Source of the DNA: JAAFIP01 sp031431335 | GTDB taxonomy: Bacteria; Pseudomonadota; Gammaproteobacteria; Burkholderiales; Burkholderiaceae_C | Reading direction: 5' to 3' | DNA length: 6,959 bases | Assembly (NCBI GenBank): GCA_031431335.1 | Contig: JANPDG010000244.1 | Span: 1-6,959, forward strand | Shown: one piece after another, positions 5,539-6,959 of the stretch | Layout of the letters: every line of letters begins with the position of its first letter | Numbering within the stretch: position 1 is the stretch's first letter | The notes under the pieces: model-generated | Databases searched by the model: none | Told to the model about the DNA's origin: nothing | Seen by the model: the letters and a program-made list of their open reading frames with translations, nothing else | Program-made: the position numbers and the translations under genes

Positions 5539-6959
5539 GTGGCTGCACCCAAGCCCAAGCTAGCTAAGTGCGTGATGGTGCTAGGCACCACCAGCGGCGC
5601 TGGCAAAAGCTGGCTCACCACGGCGCTGTGCCGCTGGTATGCCCAGCAGGGCTATAAAGTAGCGCCGTTCAAAGCGCAAAACATGAGCAACAACGCCCGC
5701 GTGGTAGCCGGGCAGGGGGGCACTGCGGACGCTGCCGAGGCCAGGGGCACTGCCCAAGCAGTGGGCACCTATGGCGAAATCGGCAGTGCGCAGTATTTTC
5801 AGGCGCTGGCAGCACGCGCAGTGCCCCATGTGCGCATGAACCCCGTGCTGCTCAAGCCTGAGGCTGACACCCACAGCCAAGTGGTGCTGCTGGGGCAGGT
5901 AAGCCCCGCGCTTACCGCCATGCCCTGGCGCGCCCGCAGCGAGCATGTGTGGCCCCACATCACGCAGGCGCTAGACGCGCTGCGTGCAGACAACGACGTG
6001 GTGGTCATCGAAGGCGCAGGCTCGCCCGCCGAGATCAACCTGCACAGCAGCGACATAGTCAACATGCGCGTAGCCCGCCACAGCCAAGCGCACTGCCTGC
6101 TGGTAACTGACATTGACCGTGGCGGTGCGTTTGCCCATTTGTATGGCACCTGGGCGCTGCTGCCGCCTGATGAGCAAGCGCTGATCAAAGGCTTTGTGCT
6201 CAATATGTTTCGCGGCGACCCCGCACTGCTCGCGCCCGCCCCGCAGATGCTGCTAGAGCGCACCGGCATTCCCGTGGTGGCCACGCTGCCCATGTGGCGC
6301 GCCCACGGCTTGCCCGAAGAAGACGGCATGTTTAACGAGCACACATCGCACAGCGCAGGTCCAGGCGGCGCAGTGCACACCACCATCGCCGTGCTGGCCT
6401 ACCCGCGCATCAGTAATTTAGACGAATACCAAGCCCTTAAAAACATACGCGGCGTGCGCCTGGTGTGGGCGCGCAGCCCAGCCGACGTGCAGGGTGCCGA
6501 CTGGATCATCCTGCCAGGCTCTAAGCACACCAGCAGCGACCTGGCTTGGCTGCGCAGCCAAGGGCTAGACGCCGCCGTGGCCCAGCACGCCGCCGCAGGC
6601 AAGCGCGTGCTGGGTGTGTGCGGCGGGCTGCAAATGCTGGGCGAAGCGCTGATAGACCCTCACGGCATCGATGGCAACGCCCCCGGCCTGGGCCTGCTGC
6701 CCTTGGTCACCGTGTTTGAGGCCCATAAAACGGTTTCGCCCATCCGCACCCAGCTGGCCAGCCTGCCGGGCGCGTGGGCGCAGCTGTCGGGCGCGTGGCT
6801 GCAAGGCTACGAAATCCACCACGGCCGCACGCAGGTGCGCAGCGACATGGTCACCCAAGCCAGCGCGCCCATAGCCGCACTGCCCCACAACCTAGGCTGG
6901 TGCAACGCCCAAGGCAACGTGCTGGGCGTGTACGTGCACGGCCTGTTTGAAAACACCAG
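5539..6959 (+). CDS. cobQ: Adenosylcobyric acid synthase, glutamine-hydrolysing (CobQ/CbiP), 3' end cut by the window
   Basis: The frame runs off the right edge after 473 codons; about 30-45 residues are probably missing. The enzyme amidates carboxylates b, d, e and g of adenosylcobyrinic acid a,c-diamide with ATP and glutamine to give cobyric acid. The N-terminal synthetase domain shows the P-loop GTTSGAGKS (16-24), APFKAQNMSNNARVV (42-56), RMNPVLLKPEAD (99-110), EGAGSPAEINL (158-168) and DIDRGGAFAHLYGT (191-204). The C-terminal glutamine amidotransferase domain has the nucleophile Cys361 in GVCGGLQMLG, GYEIHHGRT (423-431) and His467 in YVHGLFEN, so it appears catalytically complete. The start is uncertain: GTG 5539 gives MAAPKPKLAKCVMVLG and sits 4 bases after bioB, with AGAGG only one base upstream; GTG 5572, ATG 5575 and GTG 5515 are alternatives. 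Residues 59-78 are an extra segment (see 5713-5772). Confidence 0.95.
   Translation, partial: MAAPKPKLAKCVMVLGTTSGAGKSWLTTALCRWYAQQGYKVAPFKAQNMSNNARVVAGQGGTADAAEARGTAQAVGTYGEIGSAQYFQALAARAVPHVRMNPVLLKPEADTHSQVVLLGQVSPALTAMPWRARSEHVWPHITQALDALRADNDVVVIEGAGSPAEINLHSSDIVNMRVARHSQAHCLLVTDIDRGGAFAHLYGTWALLPPDEQALIKGFVLNMFRGDPALLAPAPQMLLERTGIPVVATLPMWRAHGLPEEDGMFNEHTSHSAGPGGAVHTTIAVLAYPRISNLDEYQALKNIRGVRLVWARSPADVQGADWIILPGSKHTSSDLAWLRSQGLDAAVAQHAAAGKRVLGVCGGLQMLGEALIDPHGIDGNAPGLGLLPLVTVFEAHKTVSPIRTQLASLPGAWAQLSGAWLQGYEIHHGRTQVRSDMVTQASAPIAALPHNLGWCNAQGNVLGVYVHGLFENT
5713..5772 (+). other. In-frame 60-base insertion in cobQ with a 27-base repeat
   Basis: In CobQ proteins NNARVVAG is normally followed closely by GEIG or a similar motif. 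Here 20 residues (59-78), rich in Ala, Gly and Thr, lie between them. Inside, GGGGCACTGC occurs at 5717-5726 and again at 5744-5753, 27 bases apart. The two 27-base units agree at 17 positions by hand alignment and encode GTADAAEAR and GTAQAVGTY. This suggests a small tandem duplication. That the segment is extra relative to the family is judged from memory of homologues. Confidence 0.6.

Noticed and set aside
5799..6386. Minus-strand open frame of 195 codons opposite cobQ
   Set aside because: cobQ is clearly coding on the plus strand with conserved motifs throughout; the antisense frame shows no family features.

Overview
The window is one continuous run of plus-strand genes for vitamin B12 (corrinoid) uptake and assembly, with a biotin synthase gene embedded in it. 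The DNA is GC-rich by eye, and third codon positions are strongly G/C. BioB, CobQ and the iron/B12-type ABC transporter genes read like versions from Burkholderiales, most likely Comamonadaceae (Betaproteobacteria). That placement comes from remembered family resemblance, not from a search.

Layout: bases 1-1099 hold the 3' part of a TonB-dependent outer-membrane receptor, probably BtuB-type, whose 5' end is outside the window. Then come cobU/cobP (1100-1753), btuF (1743-2663), btuC (2660-3703), btuD (3709-4506), bioB (4503-5534) and cobQ (5539 to beyond the right edge). Neighbours overlap or lie within 5 bases of each other: TAAATG with no gap, an 11-base overlap, ATGA, a 5-base gap, ATGA and a 4-base gap. 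No intergenic space could hold a terminator or a separate regulatory leader, so this looks like one translationally coupled operon. Any cobalamin riboswitch or promoter would lie upstream of the receptor gene, out of view. No RNA gene, CRISPR array, insertion sequence or stretch over 300 bases without a gene was seen.

How the parts work together: the receptor moves corrinoids across the outer membrane using TonB energy. BtuF captures them in the periplasm and BtuC2D2 pumps them into the cytoplasm. CobU phosphorylates adenosylcobinamide and adds GMP to it for nucleotide-loop assembly. CobQ amidates adenosylcobyrinic acid a,c-diamide to cobyric acid, so the organism can also work on earlier corrinoid intermediates. 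BioB is the last step of biotin synthesis and is the metabolic outlier.

No new biological system is evident. The items worth a second look are bioB inside a B12 operon, a 90-base AT-rich patch inside cobU, a three-copy 12-base tandem repeat that forms the CobU tail and supplies the btuF ribosome binding site, a 20-residue repeat-like insertion in CobQ, and a Gly/His-rich insertion beside the Q-loop of BtuD.
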